A stretch of DNA of 64,000 nt from SVTX01 sp045538195 (GTDB lineage: Bacteria; Bacillota; Clostridia; Oscillospirales; CAG-272): contig JAZSRA010000130.1 in the NCBI GenBank assembly GCA_045538195.1, positions 1-64,000 of the forward strand, given 5' to 3'. Made by a program: the position numbers and the translations under genes. A model generated the notes under the pieces. The model saw nothing but the letters and a program-made list of their open reading frames with translations. It searched no databases and was not told the origin of the DNA. Below are positions 1 to 8,500 of this stretch, in pieces. Position 1 is the first letter of the stretch. Every line of letters begins with the position of its first letter.

Positions 1-17
1 CAGACCGACTCGGTCTG
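1..17 (-). terminator. Hairpin after tRNA-Arg, cut by window edge
   Basis: An inverted repeat (CAGACCGA and TCGGTCTG around one base) lies just past the 3' end of the minus-strand tRNA. It is a likely terminator stem, but any U-run would lie outside the window. Confidence 0.4.
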
Positions 18-23
18 CCCTTT

Positions 24-98
24 TGGCACCCCCAACGGGAATCGAACCCATAACTAACCCTTAGGAGGGGCTTATTATATCCATTTAACTATGGAGGC
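24..98 (-). tRNA. tRNA-Arg (anticodon CCT)
   Basis: Read on the minus strand, this 75-base segment folds as a complete tRNA with an encoded CCA end. The acceptor stem has two G-U pairs, the anticodon stem-loop is AGCCC-CTCCTAA-GGGTT, and the T arm is ATGGG-TTCGATT-CCCGT. The anticodon CCT reads the rare arginine codon AGG. Confidence 0.93.
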
Positions 99-132
99 GT
101 GCTATTTAATTATGTGCCGAAGCACAGATACT

Positions 133-161
133 ATTGTAGCATACTTTTCATTATTTTTCAA
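133..161 (-). promoter_or_regulatory. Promoter of tRNA-Arg
   Basis: On the minus strand TTGAAA and TACAAT are separated by 17 bases, about 35 bases upstream of the tRNA. Confidence 0.6.
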
Positions 162-169
162 GTACAAAA

Positions 170-748
170 TCAGATATTTTCAAAAAATTCTTCGCGCAGT
201 ATTGAGCATACCCCCACGTCACGGTATTCTCCCTTGATAAGCATTCCTTTTCTGCGGATCCCCTCAAAGGTCATGCCGTTTTTTTCCATGACGCGCAAGG
301 ACGCCTTGTTTTCGACCATAAATTTACATTCAATTCTTTCAAGCGCAAGATTTTCAAATCCGTATTTAATTACTCTGCCGACGACCTCGGTGGCAGTTCC
401 CTGTCCGTGATATTGAGGATTTATAACATAACCTATTTCCGCGCAGTCGTGAGCAAAGAAAAAACGCGTGAATCCGCATGTTCCGATCATCTTGCCACTA
501 TCCTTGCATACTATCGCCCAATCAAAAAAATCCCCTGTTTTGTATCGGTTTTGAAGATACATAAGATACTCCAAGGTTGAAGCCTTATTAGGGTGAGGAG
601 ACCAAGTAAGATATTTTGTAACGTCGTATTCCTTTGCGTACTCGTACATATCGTCTGTATCGTCAACAGAAAGCTTGCGTAACAAAAAACGCTCGGTCTC
701 AAGCGTAGGAATTTTTGAAAATATACTGTATATCAACTCTTTTTTCAT
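170..748 (-). CDS. GNAT N-acetyltransferase, RimJ/RimL type
   Basis: This 192-residue protein has the layout of the RimJ/RimL group of acetyl-CoA-dependent acetyltransferases. It has the N-terminal TERFLLRKL strand and the acetyl-CoA pyrophosphate loop in the segment YHGQGTATEVV, then a helix ending in GFENLALERIECK and an N-x-x-S-x-R-V-M-E-K-N-G element typical of this group. Members acetylate ribosomal protein N-termini, antibiotics or other amines, and the substrate cannot be read from sequence. It is monocistronic, just upstream (in its own direction) of the tRNA promoter. Confidence 0.85.
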   Translation of the reverse strand: MKKELIYSIFSKIPTLETERFLLRKLSVDDTDDMYEYAKEYDVTKYLTWSPHPNKASTLEYLMYLQNRYKTGDFFDWAIVCKDSGKMIGTCGFTRFFFAHDCAEIGYVINPQYHGQGTATEVVGRVIKYGFENLALERIECKFMVENKASLRVMEKNGMTFEGIRRKGMLIKGEYRDVGVCSILREEFFENI

Positions 749-845
749 TTCAGCCTCTTAAAAATTTCGTTACATAGATTATATTACATTTTGCAACCGT
801 TTACAAGTCAAATTTTGGAAGTTGTGTAAATTTTTTTGTTTTTAT

Positions 846-874
846 ATGACAAATCAGTTAAAATATGATATAAT
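846..874 (+). promoter_or_regulatory. Promoter of the murE pair
   Basis: ATGACA and TATAAT are separated by 17 bases, about 30 bases before the 905 start codon. Confidence 0.55.
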
Positions 875-904
875 TAGTCATATTGATCAGCAGAACGGTG
901 AATT

Positions 905-1270
905 ATGGATTGGTTACAACACGAATACTTGGTTCCGGTGATTATCGGCAACGGTCAGATGGCATACAAGGCGGCAAAAAAGATATATAGAATAACCGGC
1001 ATAAGAGCGCATATTTTTGCCGAAAGATTCACTTTATGGGAAAGGTTGTTTTATTACTGCCATAAGGTCTCGCCAACCTCTGGGGACCTGCTTGAAACGA
1101 GTTTGATCTCCTTTGCGGAATCTCTTGAGGAATATTTGTTTCCCGTTATAATTTTCTGTGACGGTGAATCACAGGATTTCATAAGAAATTATTCTAAAAC
1201 GGTAGAAAGCGCATATATTGCGGTTTCCTACGACGATATAATCAATAATGAAAGGAGAACGCGGCTATGA
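905..1270 (+). CDS. Small protein resembling a pre-ATP-grasp domain
   Basis: This 121-residue protein begins with a VPVIIGNGQMAYKAAKKIY segment, continues with an IRAHIF strand and ends with a VIIFCDGESQDFI strand. That resembles the nucleotide-binding-like N-terminal domain of ATP-grasp carboxylate-amine ligases such as D-aspartate ligases. The catalytic ATP-grasp domain, which would add some 250-300 residues, is absent. The stop codon overlaps the murE start (ATGA), so the two are translationally coupled and probably act together in the cell wall pathway. It could be a regulatory or scaffold relic. Homology is judged by eye, so the function is open. Confidence 0.5.
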   Translation: MDWLQHEYLVPVIIGNGQMAYKAAKKIYRITGIRAHIFAERFTLWERLFYYCHKVSPTSGDLLETSLISFAESLEEYLFPVIIFCDGESQDFIRNYSKTVESAYIAVSYDDIINNERRTRL

Positions 1271-2799
1271 TGAAGATAAAGGATATTATCCTTAGCCTTG
1301 ATTGCGTGTCGTATAAAATACCGAAGGGTATGCGCGGACGCACTATCGTTCATCTTTGTCACAATTCCCGCTCCGCTTCTCCGACCTGTCTTTTTTTCTG
1401 TAAACGCGGTGCGCTTTGCGACGGACACAAATACGCCCGAAGCGCTTATGAGAACGGCGCAAGATTTTTTGTGGTCGAGCGAGAGGTTGATCTTCCCGAC
1501 GATGTGGCAATTATTACTGTAAAGGATTCTTCGGAGGCGCTTCGCCGTCTCTCTGTCATTTTTTACGGCGACCCCGAAAAGGAGCTTCGTCTCATAGGAA
1601 TCACGGGAACCAAGGGCAAGACGACCGTTGCTCTTTCGGTCTACAATATTGCTTTGGCAAGAGGTATCAATATCGGCTACATCGGAACCAACGGCATATA
1701 TTACAATGGGAAAGTGTTTGAGACCGCGAACACCACTCCCGATTGTCTTGAGCTTCAAATGGCTCTCCGCGAGATGCTTAATAATGGTGTTACTGACGTA
1801 GTTATTGAGGTCTCCTCTCAAGCCCTTTGGCAGCAGCGTACATACGGCTTGAATTTTGATATATGCGCCTTTACTAATTTCTACGAGGATCATATAGGCG
1901 GAGTTGAGCATCCCTCTATCGAGCATTACAGAGACTGCAAAAGGCTTCTTTTCACCGATTACGGCGCGAAAAGCATTGTTATTAATTCCGATTGCTCCGA
2001 GAGCAGATATATGATCGACGGAATAACCTGCGATAATATCGTAACCACATCTGCCAAGGGAAATGAGGACTGTGACCTTTTCGCCCACAATACGAGAAGA
2101 ACAAAAAACGGCGTGTTGCCGGGTGTCTCCTTTGAAATGTTTTCGGGCAACGGCTCAAGCATATCTATTGACGAACACGGACGTGAGATGTTTATTCCTA
2201 TTCCCGGTCTTTACAGTGTGGAAAACGGTCTATTGACCGTGGCTATCTGCTCTCTTATGGGAATAGATATGGATTTTATAGCCGAACAAATGGCAAGGCT
2301 TTCGATTCCAGGACGGTTTGAAACCGTTGAGCTTGACAACCGCCCCGATACACTCTTTGTTATCGATTACGCACATAACGGCGCAAGTCTTACAGCGGTT
2401 CTCCGCTCTTTGCGGGAATATGAACCAAAGCGGATCATCGTGCTTTTCGGAAGCGTTGGCGGAAGAACCTTTGGCAGACGCGTCGAGCTTGGACGCGCGT
2501 CTAAAGAGGGTGCTGACGTTATTATACTTACCTCTGACAATCCCGACAATGAGGATCCCAGCGAGATAATCGACGGAATAAGGGTCGGACTTCGCGGTAC
2601 GGACAAGCCTGTATATATGATCCCCGACAGAGCCGAGGCAATTGAGAAGGCTTATGAGATCGCGGAGGCAGGAGATTTCGTCCTGCTTGCGGGCAAAGGA
2701 CACGAGACGTATCAGCTTATAAGAGGCTCTCGTGTAAGCTTTTCAGAGCGTCGCGTGCTTAACAGTGTTAACGCTAAATATTACTTGGTAAATAAATAA
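1267..2799 (+). CDS. murE: UDP-N-acetylmuramyl-tripeptide synthetase
   Basis: This Mur ligase of 510 residues adds the third amino acid to UDP-MurNAc-L-Ala-D-Glu in cytoplasmic peptidoglycan synthesis. The ATP loop GTKGKTT is at residues 114-120 and the TTPD segment of the central domain is near 156-159. The C-terminal specificity motif reads DNPDNEDP at 424-431. In meso-DAP enzymes this motif is DNPR, where the Arg binds the distal DAP carboxylate. Here Asp replaces it, which argues against DAP and for lysine or another diamino acid. Translation is coupled to the preceding short gene. Confidence 0.92.
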   Translation: MMKIKDIILSLDCVSYKIPKGMRGRTIVHLCHNSRSASPTCLFFCKRGALCDGHKYARSAYENGARFFVVEREVDLPDDVAIITVKDSSEALRRLSVIFYGDPEKELRLIGITGTKGKTTVALSVYNIALARGINIGYIGTNGIYYNGKVFETANTTPDCLELQMALREMLNNGVTDVVIEVSSQALWQQRTYGLNFDICAFTNFYEDHIGGVEHPSIEHYRDCKRLLFTDYGAKSIVINSDCSESRYMIDGITCDNIVTTSAKGNEDCDLFAHNTRRTKNGVLPGVSFEMFSGNGSSISIDEHGREMFIPIPGLYSVENGLLTVAICSLMGIDMDFIAEQMARLSIPGRFETVELDNRPDTLFVIDYAHNGASLTAVLRSLREYEPKRIIVLFGSVGGRTFGRRVELGRASKEGADVIILTSDNPDNEDPSEIIDGIRVGLRGTDKPVYMIPDRAEAIEKAYEIAEAGDFVLLAGKGHETYQLIRGSRVSFSERRVLNSVNAKYYLVNK

Positions 2800-2807
2800 T
2801 AACAAAC

Positions 2808-2845
2808 AAAAAGCGAACGAGGATCAATTCCCCGTTCGCTTTTAT
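2808..2845. terminator. Bidirectional terminator
   Basis: A stem of AAAAGCGAACG and CGTTCGCTTTT has A and T runs on both sides. It lies between the convergent murE and regulator genes. Confidence 0.85.
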
Positions 2846-2880
2846 AATTGTTTGTTATGTCACGCTTTTTTCGTGATATG

Positions 2881-3513
2881 TCAGTTTTTTAACATATATC
2901 CTTTGCCGCGGATCGTGTATATCAGCTTCAAGCCAAGCTTGTTGTCGATCTTTTTGCGGAGATGGCAGATGTAGACGTCTCCCATATTTCCTTCGTCCGC
3001 ACCGAGAAGCGCATATATCCTCTCGCGCTCTACCAACTGATATCTGTTGTCGCACAGCAGAGACAAGACCTTATATTCATTGTCGCTGAGGGGTATACGC
3101 TGATCTCCCCAAACCGCCGCTTTGTCGATGTCGGATACCGATAAAAAAGCGGTGTTTTGGGATGCCTCCTTTTTCGTATAGCCTCTTTCGGTCAGACTTT
3201 TTCTGTCTCCTCCGAATAGCGAGAGAAAATCGCGCATGGAAAAGGGTCTTTTGAAAAACTCCTCGCAAAGACATGCGCTTTCGTGAATACCGTTTTCGCT
3301 ACTGCGTGAAAAGCCTATCAATATTGCGTTTTGGGAATATTCAAGAAGTTTGGTTTCGGAAACAGAATCAAGGTCTGCAATAACGTATAAAACGTCTCCT
3401 TCTCCAAGTGAATCAGACGAAGTGACTATCTCTATACCGATCGATTCAAGCTCGATAGTCAGCATACGAGCAAAACGTTTATCGTCTGAAACAATTTTCG
3501 CGAATTTGCTCAT
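2881..3513 (-). CDS. Orphan OmpR-type response regulator, degenerate receiver
   Basis: The C-terminal half (about 130-210) is a Trans_reg_C winged helix, with LSDNEYKVLSLL, a recognition-helix region GDVYICHLRKKID and the final hairpin IYTIRGKGYML. The N-terminal 115 residues look like a shortened receiver. They have an acidic pair near residues 9-10, an ADLDS segment where the phospho-acceptor Asp would lie, and a K-R-P-F near the end. Sequence agreement with true receivers is weak. No histidine kinase is nearby. The gene overlaps the dus stop by four bases (ATGA), so it is co-transcribed with dus. Confidence 0.75.
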   Translation of the reverse strand: MSKFAKIVSDDKRFARMLTIELESIGIEIVTSSDSLGEGDVLYVIADLDSVSETKLLEYSQNAILIGFSRSSENGIHESACLCEEFFKRPFSMRDFLSLFGGDRKSLTERGYTKKEASQNTAFLSVSDIDKAAVWGDQRIPLSDNEYKVLSLLCDNRYQLVERERIYALLGADEGNMGDVYICHLRKKIDNKLGLKLIYTIRGKGYMLKN

Positions 3514-4535
3514 ACGTCGCCTCCCTTTAATTCAAAAATGATAGCTTCAAGCTCCTCTGTTGAGTGAGTTTTCATTATTCTGTCACGAACAGACGCCGCG
3601 CTTCGCACACCCTTGATATAGAGCGCCGCATGTTTTTTAATTTCCGCGGCGGCGGTGTATTCTCCTTTGTTATCTCTAATAAGACGTATATGTTCAAGGC
3701 AGGTATCAAGTCTCTTTTCGATAGATGGCAAAGCAAATTCTTTATTTTCAAGTCGAGCCGATATTTCGTCAAAGATCCAAGGATTACCAAGTGAACCGCG
3801 ACCTATCATCAATCCGTCGCATCCGGTAACCTCAAGCATTTTTACGGCATCGTCAGCAGAATAGACGTCGCCGTTTCCGATAACGGGTATTTTTACTGCA
3901 TTTTTGACCGCGGTTATAATATTCATATCAATTCCCGGATTATACATCTGCTCTCTGGTCCTTGCGTGGACGCAGATGAGTGACGCGCCTGCCGCTTCAA
4001 GTCTTTTTGCCATCTCGGGGGCGTTTTTGGAGCTATCGTCCCATCCCGCGCGAATTTTGACGGTCACGGGAGTGTGCTTCAAAGCCTTGACGGTCGCCTC
4101 CACAATTTTTGCCGCCAGTTCGGGATCTTTCATCAGCGCGCTTCCCTCGCCATTGCCTACTATTTTGTGCATAGGGCAACCCATATTGATGTCGATCGCC
4201 ACGGGGGACGCCTCGGAGACACAGGACTTATAATTTCGAGACTCTATCATTGCCGCAGCCTCGGCAACGAACTCGGGTTCACTGCCGAAAAGCTGTATTG
4301 CCATTGGGTTTTCTTCATTTTTCACTGCCGCTAACGGTGCGGTCTTGGACGGTGAAAGCGTGTTTTTTTTAGACATCTGCTCATAGCAAAGAGCCTTTGC
4401 GGACACCATTTCACTGACTGTGTATTCGGCCCCGTTTTCTCGGCATATCTTTCTGAATGAATAGTCGGTAAAGCCTGCCATCGGCGCTAACATCAGACCG
4501 TTTTCAAGGGTTATATTTCCGATTTTTATACTCAC
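3510..4535 (-). CDS. dus: tRNA-dihydrouridine synthase
   Basis: This 341-residue flavoenzyme reduces uridines in the tRNA D-loop with NADPH. It has the opening LAPMAGFTDYSFR of the TIM barrel, the catalytic NMGCP motif with the cysteine at residue 120, the VTVKIRAGWDD strand and the FMN-phosphate region IGNGDVYS and MIGRGSLGNPW. Length and motifs fit the DusB branch found in Firmicutes. It is the first gene of a two-gene operon with the regulator downstream. Confidence 0.92.
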   Translation of the reverse strand: MSIKIGNITLENGLMLAPMAGFTDYSFRKICRENGAEYTVSEMVSAKALCYEQMSKKNTLSPSKTAPLAAVKNEENPMAIQLFGSEPEFVAEAAAMIESRNYKSCVSEASPVAIDINMGCPMHKIVGNGEGSALMKDPELAAKIVEATVKALKHTPVTVKIRAGWDDSSKNAPEMAKRLEAAGASLICVHARTREQMYNPGIDMNIITAVKNAVKIPVIGNGDVYSADDAVKMLEVTGCDGLMIGRGSLGNPWIFDEISARLENKEFALPSIEKRLDTCLEHIRLIRDNKGEYTAAAEIKKHAALYIKGVRSAASVRDRIMKTHSTEELEAIIFELKGGDV

Positions 4536-4572
4536 TTTAATTCTCCGATTTAAATATTTTAACGCTGAATAT

Positions 4573-4601
4573 ATTTTATCATTTTAATTAATTAATGTCA
4601 A
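4573..4601 (-). promoter_or_regulatory. Promoter of dus
   Basis: On the minus strand TTGACA and TAAAAT are separated by 17 bases, about 37 bases before the dus start. Confidence 0.65.
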
Positions 4602-4645
4602 GGGCAAATGATAGATTTAGGTGCAAGAATATTGTAGATACAGAA

Positions 4646-4672
4646 TGAACTGCCCCAAATTATGCGGACAGT
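4646..4672. repeat. Possible IS end remnant
   Basis: The segment begins TGAACTGCCCCAAATTATGC and goes on to GGACAGT. It recalls the terminal inverted repeats of IS3-family elements. No transposase or partner repeat is present, so at most this is a scar. The rest of 4602-4886 is AT-rich and shows no gene. Confidence 0.25.
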
Positions 4673-4886
4673 ACAAAAAACTCCCCTCTGGTAGAAAATA
4701 TTAAAAATAAAGCAACAACTGACTTGTGTTGTGTGTACCCATATTTTGTGTTTACCGCAATGAACGTATTCAGCTCAAAACAAAACTGACATCACTCGAA
4801 AAGCGATTTCATATTAAGAAAAGAAATCAAAGTAGCTAATTCAATGCAAAGAACACTGTAAAATTGAAATTTTTCAGTAAAACCAC

Positions 4887-4915
4887 TTGAAATATTGTCC
4901 AGAATATGTTATAAT
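4887..4915 (+). promoter_or_regulatory. Promoter of leader copy 1
   Basis: TTGAAA and TATAAT are separated by 17 bases. The same arrangement and flanking sequence recur at 9531-9559. Confidence 0.75.
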
Positions 4916-4921
4916 AAAGGC

Positions 4922-5129
4922 ACAATAGAATAGCCGTAATAAACAAATACAACCCCGACAACATTTGCGATGAAATTATTGTTGCCGAGTTGTTCTTGCA
5001 CAGATACGAGGAGTCGGTGTAGGAATATTTGGCTTAACAAAGAATATCAGCGCATAAGGATGTCGGGAAGATTACCCGTTGTCTTTATGCGCTATTTTGT
5101 TGAATTTATAAAAGGAGGGATCACACAAG
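4922..5129 (+). ncRNA. Structured 5' leader, copy 1 of 2
   Basis: This leader of about 200 bases lies between a strong promoter and the LRR protein gene and is closely repeated at 9566-9776. Hairpin A is at 4993-5025, with a loop containing GAGGA. Hairpin B is at 5049-5093, with outer stem AGCGCATAA/TTATGCGCT and inner stem CGGG/CCCG. Between the copies the inner stem changes to CAGG/CCTG and hairpin A shows T-A to T-G and T-G to C-G changes, so pairing is kept. That is direct evidence for an RNA structure. An AAAGGAGGG ribosome binding site follows at 5111. No known riboswitch consensus was recognised. Confidence 0.65.
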
Positions 5130-5792
5130 ATGATCAAACAACCAAAAAAAACAACCACTTTTAAAGTCCCACTGCTCTTGATTTCCTTATCCTTTGTGTT
5201 GCTCTTCTCTTTTTGTCTTACTTCCGCTACTGCATATGCGATAGATGATACTGACGATTATGAGGAAAGCGAAAACGTTATTGATGAAACGCATGACGGA
5301 TTTAGCAACGCTGAGCACATTGTCGTTAAGGATGAAAGTCAAGAAACTACTAACCCTGTTTTGGTCGATAACGACCACTTAATTCCAGAAGATCCGCCTG
5401 TTGGTGAAGGTGAATCTCCGTCAAAAATTATTGTACCTGAGTTACAAGATAAGACAGGCGTGCCGGAGATATATGACGATGGCATGTTTCGTTTCTATCT
5501 TGTTGATGGGAAGTATTATGAGGTAGCTGGCATCTACCTATCTTGTTTCGATGAAATTGAAATCCCATCGGAATTATTTGGCGTTCCGATAAAAGGCATT
5601 CAAAGTTATGCTTTTAAGCAGTACAAATATCTTGTATCTGTTGTTATTCCCGATAGCGTAGTGTATATTGGGGATTATGCCTTTCACAATTGTCCTAACC
5701 TAATATCGGTTACCTTGCCAAACAATGGAATAAAAATTGGTGAAGGAGTTTTTCAACATTCCGATAAAATGGAATTACATTATCAAAACTAA
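5130..5792 (+). CDS. Secreted protein with a short BspA-type LRR region
   Basis: This 220-residue protein has a signal peptide (Lys-rich start, hydrophobic core around 12-30, cleavage near ATAYA). An acidic low-complexity linker follows to about residue 100. From about 140 there are two to three BspA/LRR_5 repeats, seen in YAFKQYKYLVSVVIPDSVVY and the matching IGDYAFHNCPNLISVTLP. Such repeats mediate surface adhesion or protein contact. It is the first gene after leader copy 1 and lies 22 bases before the large secreted protein, so the two probably work together outside the cell. Confidence 0.75.
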   Translation: MIKQPKKTTTFKVPLLLISLSFVLLFSFCLTSATAYAIDDTDDYEESENVIDETHDGFSNAEHIVVKDESQETTNPVLVDNDHLIPEDPPVGEGESPSKIIVPELQDKTGVPEIYDDGMFRFYLVDGKYYEVAGIYLSCFDEIEIPSELFGVPIKGIQSYAFKQYKYLVSVVIPDSVVYIGDYAFHNCPNLISVTLPNNGIKIGEGVFQHSDKMELHYQN

Positions 5793-5814
5793 AAATTTAT
5801 AGGAGGAACATTTT

Positions 5815-8490
5815 ATGAAGAGGAATAGTACGAAGATTTTATCGTTTTTGCTCACAATAATGTTGATGGTCAATTTTTTGTTGCCAACAACTGTGTTTGC
5901 AACAGATCAACAGGTTCCCGATGAATATATTCCTCCGGGAAGTACCGTAGAGGAATCAGTAGAAGTTTTCAAAGAACCCAAGGATCCAGCGGAATTACAG
6001 CAAGAATTGGATGACCTGACATATGAAATTACGTCTTTGCGTGAAGAAAATGTAAAACATTTTCAACTATCAGACGGAACGTATCAAGCGGTAGTGTATG
6101 GGGAGCCTGTTCATAGATTAAATTCCGACGGAGAGTGGGAAGAAATTGACAATTCTCTAACCGAAGCAAACGGTGCTATTATAACTGGTGACTCTCGCGT
6201 AAAATTCGCCAAAAAGATAACCGGTAATGGATCAATATATACGCTTCATAATGGTAGTTATAAAGTAACCGTAGGTTTGTTAGGTGCCCAAAAGAAAGTT
6301 GAGGGTGTAGTTGTAAACGCATCCGAGTCGGAAGAAGGCACAACAAAACTTCAACAACTGATCAATGTCGATAATATTTCTTCGAGCATAACATACACTG
6401 ATATTCTGGATGGAATTGATATCGAATACATTGTCGTGTCTAACAGCATAAAAGAAAATATTATCGTTAAAGAACTTTCCGACAGTTATAGCTATACATT
6501 TACGCTTGATCTAAATGGCCTTATGGCTGAACTTGAAAATGGCAATATTTTATTGTGCGATTCTTCTACGGGAGATATGATATATTGCATACCGGCTCCC
6601 TATATGTACGATGCTAAAGGAACAGAATCCACAGAAGTATCTTATACATTAACGAGTTCGAACAATGGCAAATATGAATTTACGCTAACCGCTGATACGG
6701 AGTGGATAAATTCAGAGGAGCGTGCTTTCCCGGTTGTTATTGATCCTTCATTGGTAGATATTGGTCAAATTGATGATACATATGTAACGTCAAGAAATAA
6801 AACAGGAAACTTCGGGGGGACTCATGCATTGTGGGTTTCTTCTGTGGAGGAAACATATTACAAATTTGCAACTCCAAATTTACCAGATGGAACATACATC
6901 ACATCAGCGTCTGTAAAATTTCCTTATTATTTTGACATAACCAGTGGTGTATACATCAGCGTTGATCTTTATCAAATTACATCTAACTGGTATGAAGATT
7001 ATGTAACGTGGAATACCAAGCCCTCTATGAGTTCTTCTTGCTTAGATACAGTCGATCTATATGCTAACGGTGCCGTTTCGACGAATCCTTTGTATGCGAC
7101 GTTTACCGTAACAGATTATGTCCGCTCTTGGTACACTGGTACCGTGAATCGTGGTTTTGCATTAAAACGTTCAGGGGGAACTGCAAATAGCGTGAAGTTT
7201 CTTGCTAAAGAAAAAATGCAAAAATTTGCGCAACTTACGATTAACTATACAGGAACGCATTTAGCAGAGGGTGTTTATGCTATAGGTAGAGCCGGAACGG
7301 ATTATTATTTCAAATCGTATATCCCAAACAATTTATCTTGGGTTCTCCAAGATACGACATCATACACAGATCCACCTCTTACATCATCTAATTTGGAGAA
7401 TCTTTTCAAAATTAGCTATCGCCCGGACACTAACGACTATGTGATAAGAAGCATGCTGGACAGTTCTTTGGTGGTGTATCCGAGTGTACATAATAATGCC
7501 CCAATTGCAGGACGCAGAACTGAAAGTGATTCACAACTTACTACGGGATACACTTGGAAAATCGAGTATACCAGTGGATATTATTATATCACCTATACTC
7601 AGAACGGAACGAAGTATTATGTCCAATCGTATTCCTCCGGTAACGATAGCAAACTGATATTCACCACCAACGCCGACGATAGTGGAACAAAATGGAGTTT
7701 TCACAAATATACTGGGAATGTGTATGAAGACATTGAGCCAGAAGATTTCGATTACAAGCTTGCAGTTGGTGATGCCCATCAATATGTTGCATATATGCGT
7801 AGCACGCGTATTGGTCACAACGGACCTGTAAAATATCGGGTTGGAACAACCAATTATGCATCGACTGATATAGCGACGATAGACACGATGACCGGTGAAC
7901 TGACAGCCCAAAAAGTTGGAACATTCAAGGTAGGCGTAACTTATTCTGGAGCACCGTGGGTTTGGTGGTGGACTGTCACTGTCGATGGCTATGCCTCAGC
8001 TGACTTAGCAGCTCTTGCCTTTGCAACAGAAATATACGCTGCAAGTCTTTACATTAGGCATGAGTATTCCACAGAGATATATAAAGTTACGGAAGATGGT
8101 AGAACTCTTTACTATTATACGGAACCTGCCGCAGGATCCCCACATAGTGCGTCAGGCATTGACATGGGACGAGTTCCGTCGCACGGTACTGCTGTAGCTT
8201 ACTCGCATACGCACCCAAATAGCAATTCGTTCTCGTCTTCGGATATAAATTATGCGAATTATTATAAAATTGATGCGTATTTTAATGGACCAAATCTTGA
8301 AGTTCAAAAATATGACTATAGCACGGGACAGTATCCGATATCTGTTGCAACCATTACACCCACGCCACTGACAGATGCACAAAAACAAACACTGCAAACC
8401 GAGTTTTATGATTCATGGTATGGTCATATAGTGAATGGTTATTGTTCGAAGGGCTTTGGTTGTGGTAACATGACGTGGCCTACTCCGTAG
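5815..8490 (+). CDS. Secreted DNRLRE/lectin-like protein with C-terminal JAMM domain
   Basis: This 891-residue exported protein has a signal peptide at 1-30 and a short charged coil near 60-80. A DNRLRE-type region spans about 310-485, with DDTYVTSRN, a YKFATPNLPDGTYI-like strand set and WYTGTVNRGFALK. A ricin-like or beta-trefoil region (about 490-640) and an Ig-like Big region (about 650-735) follow. The C-terminus carries HTHPNSNSFSSSD near residue 795, the H-x-H-P...S-x-x-D zinc motif of JAMM/DUF4329 peptidases. The order (secretion signal, anchor or delivery modules, enzymatic tip) is that of polymorphic toxins. The lipoprotein at 8501 is the obvious immunity candidate. The ribosome binding site is GGAGG. 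Confidence 0.7.
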   Translation: MKRNSTKILSFLLTIMLMVNFLLPTTVFATDQQVPDEYIPPGSTVEESVEVFKEPKDPAELQQELDDLTYEITSLREENVKHFQLSDGTYQAVVYGEPVHRLNSDGEWEEIDNSLTEANGAIITGDSRVKFAKKITGNGSIYTLHNGSYKVTVGLLGAQKKVEGVVVNASESEEGTTKLQQLINVDNISSSITYTDILDGIDIEYIVVSNSIKENIIVKELSDSYSYTFTLDLNGLMAELENGNILLCDSSTGDMIYCIPAPYMYDAKGTESTEVSYTLTSSNNGKYEFTLTADTEWINSEERAFPVVIDPSLVDIGQIDDTYVTSRNKTGNFGGTHALWVSSVEETYYKFATPNLPDGTYITSASVKFPYYFDITSGVYISVDLYQITSNWYEDYVTWNTKPSMSSSCLDTVDLYANGAVSTNPLYATFTVTDYVRSWYTGTVNRGFALKRSGGTANSVKFLAKEKMQKFAQLTINYTGTHLAEGVYAIGRAGTDYYFKSYIPNNLSWVLQDTTSYTDPPLTSSNLENLFKISYRPDTNDYVIRSMLDSSLVVYPSVHNNAPIAGRRTESDSQLTTGYTWKIEYTSGYYYITYTQNGTKYYVQSYSSGNDSKLIFTTNADDSGTKWSFHKYTGNVYEDIEPEDFDYKLAVGDAHQYVAYMRSTRIGHNGPVKYRVGTTNYASTDIATIDTMTGELTAQKVGTFKVGVTYSGAPWVWWWTVTVDGYASADLAALAFATEIYAASLYIRHEYSTEIYKVTEDGRTLYYYTEPAAGSPHSASGIDMGRVPSHGTAVAYSHTHPNSNSFSSSDINYANYYKIDAYFNGPNLEVQKYDYSTGQYPISVATITPTPLTDAQKQTLQTEFYDSWYGHIVNGYCSKGFGCGNMTWPTP

Positions 8491-8500
8491 GAGGTACATT

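Noticed and set aside
4922..5129. Self-cleaving ribozyme or known riboswitch in the leader
   Set aside because: Hammerhead, c-di-GMP and SAM consensus blocks were looked for by eye and are absent.
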